Assembly: GCA_014904985.1 (NCBI GenBank)
Contig: MU129131.1
Span: forward strand, 12,705 to 76,704
Length of the DNA stretch: 64,000 nt
Direction of reading: 5' to 3'
DNA from: Hydnum rufescens UP504
Taxonomy: Eukaryota; Basidiomycota; Agaricomycetes; Cantharellales; Hydnaceae
Shown: positions 1-12,021 of the stretch, one piece after another
How positions within the stretch are numbered: position 1 is the stretch's first letter
How the letters are laid out: each line of letters opens with the position of its first letter
Position numbers and translations under genes: made by a program
The notes under the pieces: generated by a model
The model's input: the letters and a program-made list of their open reading frames with translations, nothing else
Databases searched by the model: none
What the model was told of the DNA's origin: nothing

Positions 1-655
1 AATGCAGGCCCTTTGATCAAGTTGCGAGGGCGCTGCCTGCTTAATTGATAAACGGAAGAGCACATAAATAAACGGCGTTGGGTATGGTTCCCTGGTTCAT
101 CATTCGCTCCATGGATCCATGCGTCCTGCTATGCCTTGGTGCTGTCTACGTTCTTGCTCTCACGCCACCAAGGGGTCACTTGAGCGAGGGGTCTGCTGCC
201 CATTGATATGTGCATGATGTTCAATCAGAAATAAAATCCAGGGAGTTGTAGGAACTAATAGGAAGTCTGGCACAGTGAGACTGACGTGAGTGGTGATTAG
301 CATCCGTGATTGGGTTGAACTGTTGGACCTGATTAGATCACAGCGAGATATAGCCCAATTGACCGGGAATTCTATCGGATATCCAGCCTTGAACTCCACT
401 AGCACGTCTGCAGCCGGTCTTCGTAGCCGTGGAATCGCACGCTTAATGGAATCTATGTTCAGTGAGTCGTCGCTTTTTTCAATCGCTTGTCCTCATCCTC
501 ATCTATGTGTGTCCTCAGTTACTGGTAGTGGGGGGCTGGGTGGACGGGGGTATTGGTGGTCGTGGAGGGGACATCCATCTCCACTGTCAGTGCTGTGCTC
601 AAGTATTTGGACCCCCTACCCACATTAATCCATTTATAGATGGGCCAGCATCCCC
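1..655. other. Upstream region of the NACHT-WD40 gene
   Basis: No reading frame here matches a family I recognise. Short plus-strand open stretches at about 290-628 and 462-655 run into the NACHT gene and could hold its N-terminal effector exons, but codon content and motifs do not settle this. Confidence 0.4.
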
Positions 656-3600
656 GGATACTATCCTCTTGCTATCTCTACCTCGAGCACCCTACGCGAG
701 GCACGACTCTGCCCGTGAAGACGCTCCATCTTCATGTCTTGAGGGCACTCGTGTTGCCATATTGAAAGAGGTCATGTCGTGGTCCGAGAGTGCGAATGGG
801 GAAAGACCACCCGTGTACTGGCTGAATGGACTCGCTGGCATCGGAAAATCGACGATCGCAAAACCGTCGCGGAGCGTGCCCAAGAGGAAGCCTTGCTAGG
901 CGCTAGTTTCTTCTTTTCGCGTAGTGACGGTCCCTCACGGGATCCGCGCCTTGTATTCCCCACCCTCGCTTTCCAACTCGCCCAATCGGACAGTGCGTTC
1001 AAGAACGTTATTGTAGAAGCCCTAAGACAAGATCCGACACTGGGCGACATGGAACTATCCTCCCAGTTTCGGGAATTAATCTTGGCACCCTGCTCAAAAT
1101 CAACCCCCTTCGTTGCCCAACACTTATCATCCTTGATGCTCTGGACGAGTGTGAAGAGAAGGGTGCGGCAGATATTCTCCGACTTGTTTTCTCGCATGCG
1201 ATCCGAATCCCGTTCCTGCGTATATTAATCACAAGCCGCCCACAACCTCACCTATCCTCAGTGTTGAATAAAGCCCGGAACCTGGAGAAGACGGTTCTTC
1301 ACGATATAGAAGCCTCGGTGATTCAGCAAGACATCCGCCTTTACATCTCCACCGAATTGGCTAAAATTCCGGAGAACTTGATCTTCAGATGCCTGCCGAT
1401 TGGACTACGGAGACTCAGATGAATTCACTCATCGAGAAGTCCGGGAAGCTATTCGTTTACTGCCGCTACTGCGATCCGATTCATCGGAGACGACCACGTG
1501 CCAGATCCTCGCGGATATCTAAGTCTTATACTGAACTCGCACTCCGCCCAAGAGACTGGGGCCACCCCGTATGTTCAGCTGGACGAGCTGTATGCGGGGG
1601 TGCTCCGAAGCTCGCTTTCCCGATATAATCGCCAAGAGGATGTGAAGCGTTTTCAGATCATCGTTGGGAGTATTGTGCTGCTGCGTGAGCCCCTCCCGCT
1701 CGATTCGTTGGCCCGTTTTGTTCGGTACGACAAAGAGATTGTTGAGGCCACCTTGCGTCATCTTCACTCAGTGATCATTCCACCTAATAATGTTCACGAA
1801 GTTCCTCGTGTCTATTACCCTTCATTTCTCGAATTTGTTATGGATCCCTCGCGATGCCGAATGACGGAGTTCGTTATTGTACCTGAGCCACAGCAGGAGC
1901 TACGTCATGCTAAGCGATGTTTCGAACTCATGCAGGAATATCTAAAGGAGGATATAGCTGGTATCTCGGATCCGTCCCTGCTAAACAGGGAGGTGGATGG
2001 GCTGGAACAGAAAGTGAGAGATGCTTTGCCACTGGAGGTCCAGTATGCATGCCAGTATTGGATGTCCCATCTATCACATGTGGAGTTGGGAGAGGAGAAA
2101 ATGGTGAAGGCATTGGAGATGTTCTCGATGGAATCCGTTTTATGGTGGTTCGAAGCAATGAGCCTGATTCGTAGTGTCTCGACTGCAGCAACTTCGATTC
2201 ACAATGCACACTGCTGGGCGGTATGTGGATTTTTAAAATTGATCCTTGGTCCAGTGGTTGACCATGGGATGGTCCTGATTACAGAGAAGTTCGAAATGTG
2301 AGCCGATTCTAGTAACAATGCTGTCCGATGCCTACCGAATTCATTCTGGCGCATGGAGAAGTCATAAGAGAAAGTGCACTGCATGTGTACCATTCTGCCT
2401 TGCCTTTCACACCTCAGGACACTGTGCTTTATAAAATGTACAGGAAAGACAGAAAGGATTGTGTTGGGGTGTTGCAAGGAGTGGAATCCGAATGGCCACA
2501 GACCTTAAGCACTTTACTTGGCCATTCTCGTAGGGTTTCAAGTGTTGCATTTTCACCTGATGGATCCCTCCTTGCATCAGGCTCTCATGATTGTACCCTA
2601 TGGCTATGGCATGCCACATCTGGTGTGCCCATTGCCAAACTGGGGGGTCATTCTTATGAGGTTACAAGTGTTGCATTTTCACCTGATGGATTGTGCCTTG
2701 CATCAGGCTGTGGTGGTGGTATCATATGGTTGTGGGATGCCATATCCCATGTCCCCATTGCCCAACTGAAAGGCCATTCTGATTGGGTTACTAGCATTGC
2801 TTTTTCACCTGATGGGTTGTGCCTTGCATCAGGCTCTAGGGATTGCACCCTATGGTTGTGGGATGCCATATCCCATGTGCGCATTACCAAGCTGGAGGGC
2901 CATTCTCTTTGGGTTAGTAGTGTTGCATTTTCACCTGATGGATTGTGCCTTGCATCAGGTTCCAGTGATTGTACCCTAAGGCTGTGGAATGTCATATCCC
3001 ATGTCCCCATTTCCAAACTGGAGGGCCATTTTAATTGGGTTACTAGTCTTGCATTTTCACCCAATGGACTGTGCCTTGCATTAGGTTGCAGTGATTATAC
3101 CCTATGGTTGTGGGATGCCCTATCTGGGGTGCCCATTGACAAACTGGAGGGCCATTCTGGTTCAGTCACAAGTGTTGCATTTTCACCTGATGGATTGCAC
3201 CTTGTGTCAGGCTCTGATGATTGTACCATATGGTTGTGGGATGTGATCTCCCACATGCCCATTGTGAAACTAGGGGGCCATTCTCATTCAGTCTCAAGTG
3301 TTGCATTTTCACCTGATGGACACCTTGCATCAGGCTCCCATGATTCTACTGTGCGGTTGTGGGATACCACATCTGGTGTGCCCATTGCCAAACTTGAGTA
3401 CCATTCTGGCTGGGTTTCCAGCATTGCATTTTCACCCAATGGATTGTGTCTTGCATCAGGCTACAAGGATGGTACCATATGCTTGTGGGATGCCATATCT
3501 GGTGCCCTCATGACAAAACTGAAGGGCCATTCTACTGGGATTATAAGCATTGCATTTTCACCTGATGGATTACACCTTGCATCAGGTTCCAGTGATGGTA

Positions 3601-4196
3601 TTCTATGGTTGAGGGATGCTGTATCATGCACCCCCATTACAAAACTGAAGGGCCCAAATGGCCGTCTTGTTGTGGTCCGGAACATAGCATTTTCACCCAG
3701 TGGATCATGCCTTGCAGCAAGCTACCGTGATGGTGCTGTGGTGTGGCATCTCATGTCCAACACACACAATTCACCCCTCCATCCACTCTACCCTAGCAGT
3801 GCCACCTATCTCCAGAATAAAACTGTGAAAACTGTGGAACCTCAGTCAATTGCATTTTCTCCTGATGGCCATACTTTGACATTAGGCACAGGTGCAAAGG
3901 CCTCAAAATTTGATTTGACCACTGGCTACCTCATATCCCCCACATCCTCAATAGCCCCTGTGCCCTTTGTGGGCCTGGCTCCCCTCATTTGGTCATTTGA
4001 TGGTCAATGGATACAGGTGGTACAACCTGAAAATCATTCCATCAGACGTATCTGTCACATCCCTCCATCTTACTCACCCAGGATTGTGTTGGGGAACCTG
4101 ACTCAACTTCGGATTGCGATTGCGTGTAAGGATGGTCGCGTGATCATTCTTGCTGTACCCCCCCACCTATTAATTCACACTCAGCTTGAGGATTGA
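656..4196 (+). CDS. NACHT-WD40 (NLR-like, STAND) protein, frame-broken in the N-terminal half
   Basis: Family: fungal STAND proteins of the HET-E/NWD type, thought to sense non-self and oligomerise through a NACHT NTPase. Seen: a pre-NACHT CLEGTR motif, then Walker A GLAGIGKST near 830-855, the SFFFSRSDGPSRDPR block near 905-950, Walker B LIILDALDEC near 1122-1151 and ITSRPQPHL near 1227-1253. A winged-helix-like region follows to about 2215, then the linker HVYHSALPFTP and ten WD40 repeats. A probable intron lies near 2220-2281. To keep one frame, single-base corrections are needed near 860, 1085, 1380, 1463 and 2337. From about 2340 to the stop at 4196 the frame is open (about 620 codons). 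It is either a recent pseudogene with an intact repeat half or an error-affected gene. The true start is not identified. Confidence 0.8.
2520..3760 (+). repeat. WD40 repeat array, 126-nt period, about 10 units
   Basis: Ten consecutive units of about 42 codons, each with GH...VxSVAFSPDG...ASGSxDxTLWLWD. Several units differ at only a handful of positions at DNA level, especially around TTTTCACCTGATGGATTG. Unit eight starts YHS instead of GHS, and the tenth is degenerate (GPNGRLVV). High internal conservation of WD40 repeats is known in fungal NLRs and implies recent expansion or gene conversion. The repeats presumably form the ligand-sensing propeller. Confidence 0.9.
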
Positions 4197-5185
4197 AATA
4201 GTCAATGTACATCATTAAACATAGAATGGAGTTTCAATGTAGTATTGGGAGAATTTAAGAGGTTAGACCACAGGCTATCTCAGGATGGGGAAACCTAGGG
4301 GCTGGAAGTGTGGAGATCGGTCGAGAGCTATGGGAAGGGAAAGTGAATATCTATCAATGCAAGGTCATTTGAGCTGAGTCCCTGGCCCTCTTGGGAATGC
4401 ACCAAAAATCCAGTATTCCAGATCTACCAGAGTGTTTCTGACGATAACACCTCGATCATCACGAAATTATCCTCGAAACACATCTTGGGCTCTATTTTTC
4501 TGGCCTTTTTTTCTCGCTCTACACTTATAAATCCTTCCAATGGCTCCATCGAGGTTCCCACCAGTTCCGGTAGCTCTGATGATCTACCCCCCTGGTGATT
4601 ATCCTGTTGGCACCCCCATATTTACTCATCAAATTCGACGAAACTATCCAGTTCAATAGTCCGAGGAGACTAAAGACAGGATGCGAGAGCGATATATATA
4701 GCGAAGTGAATTCCGTTCTGCGACTCAAATAACGTTTCCGATAGCCCTTGTTTACTGGCCATCTCGTCACTGGCATTTATTCTTGGGGAAGTTGAGGCAT
4801 TAAATTTCTCAAGAATTATGCCTGCATGGCGTATTGCTCAGGACGTAGTGTGGAATGGAGGTCCCAAGTCAAAGTATGATGCTCTCGTAAAAGGGGACCC
4901 GACACACTGTTTCCGGTCCATGCTTAGGCCCCTTCGCGATCTGGCGGTATCCGGTCTCAGTAGAATCCATAAATATGTTTCGTCGCGACCCTCAACATCT
5001 CTCAGACTGTAGATGATTCTGCTCAATCATATGCAATTAGGGGGCCCTGCCATAAAGCAGTGGGGATAGCTAGTGGAAGTCATGTGGTACTCTGGAGGTG
5101 GTCGGTCCTCTTCGCAAAAGTGGACATAACATCGAGTCATCGAGAGTAAATCGTAATTGTATCAGTAACGAGAGACACACATCGA
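4197..5185. other. Intergenic, no gene seen
   Basis: This lies between the end of the NACHT-WD40 gene and the 3' end of VMA1, which converge. I see only short unsupported open frames on both strands and no repeat or RNA gene. Confidence 0.6.
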
Positions 5186-7571
5186 TCATTCGCCCAGTTG
5201 CCGGAACTTCTCCTGAATATCCGAGTATAAGGCGTCCAGTTTCCTTTTCACGACCTCTTCTCCTTGTGATGGGCTCTGGGAAAGGAAACGAGATTTTCGA
5301 ATAAATATATACCTTTGAGACGCGGGGCGAAACGGATTGCATTGCAGAACGCACCTCGAACTTCATTTGAGAGAGCTTAAACGCCAAATCCGCAGTCTTT
5401 TCCCTGACTTGTGCAAAAGTGAGCTCCCCTTCAGATCCGCCCTTGTCCCCACCAACAGCCTTCACCGCAGCATCATAATATGCCACAAAATTGCGCAACA
5501 TGGCGCTCGTCTTGTAAAACGGACAGAACCGGTCGTATTCGCTCATACCATTCTGCTGCAAAAAGTCGTCCTTGAGCATGCGTGCCACCTCCAGCGTCAC
5601 CTTCTCGGTTTCTCCGAGCGCACTCTTTCCCACAAGTTGGACGATTTCCGCGAGATCCTCCTCTTTTTGCAGAATCTCCTTGGCGCGGCTTCGGTAATCG
5701 ATAAAGTTGGGGGCGTTGTTGACATAATATGGCTCGAGAACCTTGATGTATTTCGAATACGACAGGTTCCAGTTCACCGACGGGAAGTGCTTGCGCTGAG
5801 CGAGTTTCTTGTCCAAACCCCAGAAGACTTGCACGATACCGAGAGTTGCCGACGTAACCGGGTCAGAGAAGTCGCCTCCCGGGGGAGAGACACTGTTCGC
5901 GAGAATGGAAGAAACATCAATTATAGAAGCTCAATCCCGCTGTGCGTGGACTCACGCTCCGACTATAGAAACGGTCCCCCCTCGCACTGGATTCCCAAGG
6001 CATTTCACCTTTCCTGCACGCTCGTAGAAACTGGCCAATTTGGTGCCCAAATACGCAGGATATCCGGAATCCGCAGGCATCTCCGCAAGACGACCACTGA
6101 TTTCTCGCAAAGCCTCGGCCCACCGACTCGTCGAATCCGCCATCATGGACACGTTTGTCCCCTGATCTCGCCAATACTCGGAGAGGGTGATGCCGGTGTA
6201 AATCGAAGCTTCTCGAGCGGCGACGGGCATGTTCGACGTGTTGGCAACCAGGGTTGTCCGTTTCATGATGGGTTCTTGTCGTCCACCTCCTAAATCCATT
6301 TTCAACTGTGGGAACTATCGGGAAATGAGGTCAGCTCCAGCTCCAGCAGGGAAGATGGGCAACATATAAATTCGAACCTCCATGAGAACTTCTGCCATTT
6401 CGTTTCCGCGTTCACCACACCCAACATAAACAATAATATCGCTGTTGGAGAACTTGGACAGAGCCTGAGAAATAACAGTTTTGCCGGCCCGAACGCCCCC
6501 GGAATGGCTGTCGTCCCGCCCTGCACGCAAGGGAACAGTGAATCCAACACTCGTTGGCCAGTGAGGAGAGGATAATCCGCCGTGAGTTTGTCAGCCACTG
6601 GTCGGGCCGCTCGTACGGGCCAGATCTGCATGAGAGTATGCCGAGTCTTCTTTCCCTCAAATTCGGTCTCCAGCACGGTGTCCTCCACAGTGTAGCTGCC
6701 CTTCTCAGCGATATGCGTGATGGTTCCCAGAGCGCGAGGCCCCACCATGATCTTGTGCTTATCAACAAAGGAATTCTCGAAAACGCTGCCAAAGATATCG
6801 CCCCCTGACACATGGTCGCCAACCTAATGCAATCTATCAGGGCCCCCAACCACAGAAACACAAAAACCTGGACAAAACGGGACCTTGAAATTGGAGGGGG
6901 TGAAGTCCCACTTGAGGGAGCGGTCCAGGGCATCGGTATTAATTCCTCGGGGAATATAAATCGATTTTGTGCGCTCTTGGATACCCTATTGCACGATGTA
7001 GATTTAAAAAAGCGAACAAAAAGCTAAAGACGAAGGGGCAATCTCACTCGGAGCGGGCGCTGGATACCGTCGACAATGTTACCCATGAGACCTACGAACC
7101 AAATGAACACGAATGCCGCTGATCGATGAAAAGGAGGGAAGTACCTGGACCGAGTTCTACACTGAGGGGTTTCCCAGTCCGCAAAACAGGGTCCCCGACA
7201 GTGACCCCCGAAGTCTCCTCATATACTTGTACCGTTACTTTATCTGCATCGATTCGAATAACCTCTACAAATAAATAAACAAAATAAATCACGAAGACAG
7301 GGAGGCACGATCGAGCACAGCAGTTATACACATACCCCCAACCAGTTCATCATGACCCACCCGTACAAGCTCGTACATCGCTGCTCCTGCCATGTGTTCG
7401 GCGATGACGACAGGACCAGAAACACCAAAGACCCGGCCATATCGCGATTCCCGATCTTCGTCACGAAGCTTCGCGAGATCACGCTTTGCATTTTGGAGAG
7501 CCCCGGCCTATACGAGACCCGACATATGAGGAAAGCATATTCAGCCCCTGGGCCAGACCACCACGTACCAT
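5186..7571 (-). CDS. VMA1: V-type proton ATPase catalytic subunit A, with one frame lesion
   Basis: Catalytic A subunit of the V1 sector, which hydrolyses ATP to acidify vacuoles. Exons read by eye: 7569-7571, 7336-7507, 7145-7264, 7048-7091, 6884-6985, 6378-6823, 5956-6314, 5355-5892, 5186-5275. They give [12 protein letters not shown] at the start, [13 protein letters not shown], the non-homologous region, [17 protein letters not shown] and [14 protein letters not shown], ending EKFRQLGE. Exon lengths sum to 1874 nt, one short of a multiple of three. The missing base maps to the Walker A loop near 6485-6490: the expected GAFGCGKT reads GAFG, then shifts frame before GKT. With one base restored the protein would be about 624 residues, the usual size. 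There is no intein. Exon 1 is only the start codon. The donor at 6883 is a weak GTCCCG. Confidence 0.95.
7508..7568 (-). other. VMA1 intron 1, directly after the ATG
   Basis: On the minus strand ATG at 7571-7569 is followed at once by GTACGT, and the acceptor TATAG ends at 7508. The next codons are GCC GGG GCT CTC CAA, giving MAGALQ, the expected N-terminus of the family. The intron is 61 nt and falls exactly between codon 1 and codon 2. Confidence 0.85.
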
Positions 7572-7780
7572 TACAGTAGGGGTCGGCAAACGCCTATGAG
7601 TGTCATTTGCATCCGGCAGCGGCCCCTAGCTTCAGTGGTTCGGTCTCATTTTCATTTGCAGCAGAAGACTATAGCTAATCTCGATACACGTATCTATATC
7701 ATTCTTGTTTGGTATGATACAGAATTATATTAGCACGAAGAAGAAAAACAAAGAGAAATCCACGGTAAAATCTAAGAGAG

Positions 7781-10700
7781 TTAATAGAAAGAAAGCAAAT
7801 ACGCGAAAGACACGAGAACGGCAGCAGTGACTGTGATCCGGCGAGTCTGCACACCAGGTGGGGCACTCGCCGTCGTCGACTTGGACACCGCCGGAGGAAT
7901 AGACACGTGCACCAACGGGCTCTTCAACAAGCCCGCGGACTTCCAGAACCTTACCCACGCCAAGGCATCTCTCGCGCCTAGCGGGGCGAGGTTTTCTGAC
8001 CGCAGGGCAGGAGAGGCCTTGACGGCCTCTGTGGTCTGCAGGCGTGCTACTCCCATCGCTTCGCGCCCTCCCGTCGTCACCGAGCCCTGTTGGAATGGTC
8101 GGAACATGGAGATGAGGCGCAGCGCAGGGTTGTTCGTCGCGGCTTCGACTTCACTCCGTGAAGTGTCCGCGAGATCAGCTTCGAGACGAGCAAGCCAGTC
8201 GGCATACGGCACGAGAGGCACGCCCAGGGAAGCAGCGATTGGGCTGAAGAGATCAGTCCATGGAACAGGACTCGGGTGAGCCAAGTGCACTGTCTGCGCT
8301 TGGGAGTTTCTAAAGTCGATAATGGCTCTGGCTGCGACATGAAGCGGTAGCCATGAGACGACCTGCAGAAGATAGAGGGTGAGCCCCACCTTCTAAGAAG
8401 TAATCAATGTAGCCCACGTACATCATCGCTGGAGGGTAAGGCCCTAACAACTTCGCCTGACCGGACGACTGCTGGAATCCATTCTGCGGTATTCCACGAG
8501 CCATTCGTTCCGCCACTAAGCTGTCCGATTCGTACTATAACGGGCCGTAGCCCAGATTTTTCGGCAGCAAGCTCCAAGAGCCGCTCCGCAACCCATTTCG
8601 ATTCGCCATAACCAATGCCAAGGACGACACTTGGGTCTTGAATTGATGCCTCGGGGGCTGGAGTGTCGGAATGCCAATCTGGGTTTTCATCAGAATCGGG
8701 TGGCAAAAAAAAAGTACCGATTGACTTACCACTGAAGACACTGACCGAGCTAGCAAAAACTACACGAGGGGGAGAAGGATAGGGAGACGTCAGGGCCAGG
8801 TTGATAATATCCCGAAGGCCTTTGTACAATGGCTCGAACGACGAGGCAGAGAGATTGAAATCTACACGCCAAGCTAAAGATATAGCGGTCAGTGGGGACG
8901 CTCCACGTAGACTCGAACAATGATTGAACGAACCAGTATGGAGGATAGATGTGACGCTGGTTCGGATCTGGAGGGTATAGAGATCATAAATACTACTTCG
9001 CAGAAGACCCATTCATAATCCTCTCACCTCATTGTATACTTCGAGTGGGAGGCCAAGGGTATCGGATGTCCCATTGCTCTCCAAGAGGACGACCTTGGGT
9101 GAGCTAGCAATAACAGGATCATACCCACGTTCCTCTAGAGCCTCCTCCTGTCTGACCTTCAGCAACCTTTTACCGGGACGGTTAAGAGCATATATCCTCG
9201 AGACACTATGCATCAGCACGAGTTGCGCCAGAATGGTCGTGCCTAGGGCACCAGTTGTACCGGTCACCAAAACGATCTCACGCTTGGGTGCCGGTGCAGA
9301 CGGCTTGTGCTTGGGCAAGTCCTTCGAATACTTGGCAATATAATCTTCTAATTCGCCAATTTTGCGCTTGGCCTCATCAGCGGCTGAGAAGGATGAGGGA
9401 TCGATAATAGAATAAATATACTGCGATAGGCGGCTGATAGTGGGTCTTTCGTAGACGACGTTGGTGGGAATACTCGACGTGTCAAAGGCTGAGGCTTTGA
9501 GTGTCTGGATAATCGAATTTCTTAAGAATGTGGATTGTAAACTAGAGCGGGGAAAGCAGGTCAGAAAGGGGAGAAAAGACCATTGCGACATGTCAACACA
9601 AACCTATCGCCACCGTGCTGGAAAATGTCGTCGTCATTCCCAATTTTCACTTGCAATACCTTTTGCACAACTCGTTTGACATAGTCGAGGGTAGACTCCT
9701 TAGTCCACTTCTCTGGCGCAGGGACGTCGACAGAGGAGGCGGATTCTGCAGCGGCGTATATGGCTTCTATTTCGTCCACGTATGAGGCGACGACCGCACT
9801 CTTGCGGACAGATCCTTTTGCACTGAAGGTAAAAGGCTTGGTCGGAGTCGCCAGGATGATCATCTAATAGATGGTGGGGGGGCACAAGTGATAAATGAGA
9901 AGTCTAAGCGCACACACGTGATTGAATGGATTTACCTCCCTGAAAAGTCGCGAGTGTGCGGGCGCGTACTCATTTGCGAGCCGGATTGATGGCCTTGTCA
10001 TAAAATGTCAGGTGGTGCACGTTCCGCGTCATTTAAAACCTACCATATAGCATCCAAATAAGCGGAGGTTTTCACTGGATCAGTAAGATCTAGGCTAGCG
10101 GCTGGTGCCGGGGAGATAATGACACCATTGTGAGTTCTCCCACGACCAAATATGACAGCCCCAGCAATGATGGGGTCCTTGCTGATAATGGCCTCTGAAT
10201 AAAAGGTGTGGGAGATAGTTCAAAGATAGCAGGAAACAAAATGACATACCCAGTGGGCCAGGGTTCGTCTAAAACGATTAAAAAAGTTGGAAACTAAGAG
10301 AAACATGAGTAAAAAAATTTGCGGTACCTTCTCCCCAGTTGACAACATGATTTGATCATCCAATCGCCCATGAATTTTATAAAAGCCATTCTTTGTCGGG
10401 TGTGGAATGATAAGATCGTTAGTCCCATAACCATCCTGTCCGTCGATCTTGATGTTTAGCACCGCCGGGGTGTGTGTTTCACAAGGCTATGTCATAGCAG
10501 GATTGTAGAAATACTCCCAAAGTTATTAAAGTCCAAGACCTACCAGCAGCTGGAGCTCAAAAGCAGGACTGTCATCTTGTGGTGCCAGGACAATATGATG
10601 TTGCTTCCCGAATTGAAAATATTCCCACCCCGAGGGATCAATATTGTCAGGAATGAAGACATTGACGCCGCCTACTTCGGTACTGGAGATTGAAAATACA

Positions 10701-12021
10701 GTCAGGTAGACCAGATGGGGAAAATGCGGTCACGTACATTCCGAAGAGCTGTATCAGAGGAACGCCTGACGACGCCAGATAATCGCCCACTGCCTTGCTC
10801 AAAGGGCCTCCGGAAAAAATCTTGATGGGTAATTTCAGGAGCCTGTGGCGAGGCAAAAGAGATCAAAAGCACGTACAACGGCTCTTAGCTTTTTGAGATG
10901 CTCGATGTGTGCCGGGTTCTGTGACCACGCCTTTTGAGGGAAATGACTAATAAATACAGCTGAGATGTACGCTCATAAATGTTTTCCCGCTCACCTCGAG
11001 GAAACTCGGGAGGGTAAAGAGAATGGAGGTGTTGAAGGCAGTGACAGTGTCTAGAACTCGTTCCGGGGTGGGGAACGCAGGGCGCTCGACAGGCTTGAAG
11101 ACGACAAGCACTCCGCCTGAGCCCACCTGGATGAATCATGAAGCTAAATATGAATTCGTTCCAATAAAGGATGGGAGCTGACCAACCATAGTGGTAGAAT
11201 TGATCACCCCAAGGGCGTGAAACATGGGAAGGGCAGCGGCTCCCACGCGAGAATCACAAAAGTCTATCTCCCCATAGTATGAAATGCGTAACCACTCGAT
11301 CAATATACGCTGGGTAATGATAATGGGCTTCGGGAAGGACGTGCTTCCTGTAATCAGCAAATTGATGAATTTTCCATGATCTGAGCGCAAGAGAGCTGTG
11401 CTGACCGGATGAGTGGAGAATGAAAGCAGGAGCAAGGAGATCAGGCTTTTGAACGAAAGGGAGGGGCAGTGCATCCTCTTGAGGGCGAGGCTCGTATAAC
11501 TGGGTGAAGAATGGAGGTGCCATGAGCTGGATCTTGTCTCCGGTCAATTTCAGGGTGGCAGCTGAGAGTCCCTGCATGCCGGGATCCGTTGAGACGAACA
11601 TATGTGTAGTGTTGGTTTTCGTGAGGAGATGGGCAATCGCGGCGGGGGAGTTGCGAGGGGAGATGGGAAAGGGAATGTAGCCAGCATGGACGATGCCATG
11701 AAGGAGCGTGAAGTACGTGATGGTGTCGACGAGAGCCAATACCGCAATGATCTTGGGGGCTGGGGGGGCGGAGGGTATATTATGGCTATGAAGGATCCGA
11801 GCTACGCGCGCGGTAGCTCTTCGTAACTGCCTCCAGGTTACTTGTGCCTCCTTGCCTGGAGCATCATGGAAGACAAAGAATGGATGATTGGGAGAATGCT
11901 TGGCATGGTGATCAAACACCTCGGAAAGTGTAAGTGAACCGTCTATGGGCGGGGCTACAAAAGTCTTGGATTTGCGGCCCTGAGGATTGGGTGGGGGAGG
12001 GAGGAGTCCAGTGGCGACCAT
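7781..12021 (-). CDS. NRPS-like adenylate-forming reductase (A-T-R)
   Basis: Domain order: adenylation (from 12021), carrier (about 9850-9500), NAD(P)-dependent thioester reductase (about 9310 to the end). Such enzymes activate a carboxylic acid, load it on phosphopantetheine and release it as an aldehyde or alcohol. Seen: A-domain motif HSSGSTSFPKP (split by an intron near 11340-11410), GRLDDQIMLSTGEK near 10330, carrier motif DDIFQHGGDSLQS whose Ser codon is split by a 62-nt intron (9542-9603), Rossmann motif TGTTGALG near 9240 and the YGESK catalytic pair near 8600. I chose ATG 12021; an in-frame ATG at 12066 would add a hydrophobic stretch. After WVRFWKSAGLL the frame runs on about 40 codons to a hydrophobic tail. 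Substrate is unknown and no other biosynthetic gene is adjacent. Confidence 0.9.

Noticed and set aside
5337..6293. 318-codon plus-strand frame over VMA1
   Set aside because: It is the complement of the clearly conserved VMA1 exons and shows no motif of its own.
5186..7571. Intein in VMA1
   Set aside because: The reading continues from the Walker A region to the next conserved block with no large insertion; only a one-base loss is seen.
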